From the NCBI GenBank assembly GCA_964353225.1, contig CAYGVA010000241.1, positions 1 through 6,154 on the forward strand: a DNA stretch of 6,154 bases, given 5' to 3'. The position numbers and the translations under genes were made by a program. Each line of letters begins with the position of its first letter. The first letter of the stretch is position 1. Positions 5,957-6,154 of the stretch are shown here, piece by piece. The notes beneath the pieces were generated by a model. It did not search any database. It was not told the origin of the DNA and worked only from the letters and a program-made list of their open reading frames with translations. This DNA comes from PCC-6406 sp964353225 (lineage in GTDB: Bacteria > Cyanobacteriota > Cyanobacteriia > Phormidesmidales > Phormidesmidaceae).

Positions 5957-6154
5957 TCAGGGCATCAACAGATACTTGGTCAAAATCGCCATCACCTCCC
6001 CAGTTCGGCCCGTGGGCAACGGTTTGCTCCAGTCATTGGGCTCGGCGTAACCCAGCTTGTGCAACACCTGGATTGTATTTTTCACCGCCGTCGATGACCC
6101 CAAGAGTAGATGACGGACGGTTTCGCGGTTGGGGTCGTTGGGGCGGGGCTGAGG
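5957..6154 (-). CDS. Small conserved hypothetical protein, 5'-truncated by the window edge
   Basis: A minus-strand reading frame is open from the right edge of the window to a TGA at 5959-5957, giving 65 visible C-terminal residues. It begins PQPRPNDPNRETVRHLLLGS and continues with TAVKNTIQVLHKLGYAEPND, then WSKPLPTGRTGEVMAILTKY and ends LLMP. There is no signal peptide or membrane segment in the visible part. It looks like a small soluble helical protein: a proline-rich lead, an RHLLLGS helix, a second helix VKNTIQVLHKLGY, a turn with a tryptophan, and a last helix GEVMAILTKYLL. From memory it resembles short (about 70-90 residue) uncharacterised cyanobacterial proteins; I know no function. 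The patterned hydrophobicity and conserved-looking NDP, LGY and W positions argue that it is a real gene. No methionine occurs before residue 55, so the start is probably outside the window. It is convergent with the SNF2 helicase gene. Confidence 0.75.
   Translation of the reverse strand, partial: PQPRPNDPNRETVRHLLLGSSTAVKNTIQVLHKLGYAEPNDWSKPLPTGRTGEVMAILTKYLLMP

Overview
The window looks like chromosomal DNA from a cyanobacterium. It carries seven copies of the octamer GCGATCGC (HIP1), which is strongly over-represented in many cyanobacterial genomes. The genes mostly lack Shine-Dalgarno sequences, the SNF2 protein has the architecture common in cyanobacteria, and the partial small protein at the right edge resembles short proteins I associate with cyanobacteria. 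The genus cannot be named from this sequence.

Layout from left to right: (1) the GTPase Era gene, cut at its 5' end by the window edge (1-870, +); (2) a 96-bp gap, then a complete exodeoxyribonuclease III gene (967-1752, +); (3) a complete GNAT-family N-acetyltransferase gene on the opposite strand (1749-2312, -), whose stop codon interlocks with that of the exonuclease gene in a 4-bp convergent overlap; (4) a 44-bp divergent gap, then a long, complete SNF2-family DEAD/DEAH-type helicase gene (2357-5617, +); (5) a 339-bp non-coding stretch (5618-5956) dense with inverted repeats, including a MITE-like palindromic element of up to 186 bp, a second nested palindrome of 83 bp and a short GC-rich hairpin; (6) the 3' end of a small unknown gene on the minus strand (5957-6154), which runs off the right edge.

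Functionally this is mostly a housekeeping neighbourhood: Era in 30S ribosome maturation, ExoIII in abasic-site repair and a SNF2 ATPase acting on DNA or nucleoprotein. The genes do not form one obvious pathway, and their strand alternation (+,+,-,+,-) argues against a single operon. I see no convincing new multi-gene system. The parts most worth a second look are the palindromic elements between the helicase gene and the small unknown gene, the GNAT protein with its unusual fungal-like signature, and the small unknown protein itself.
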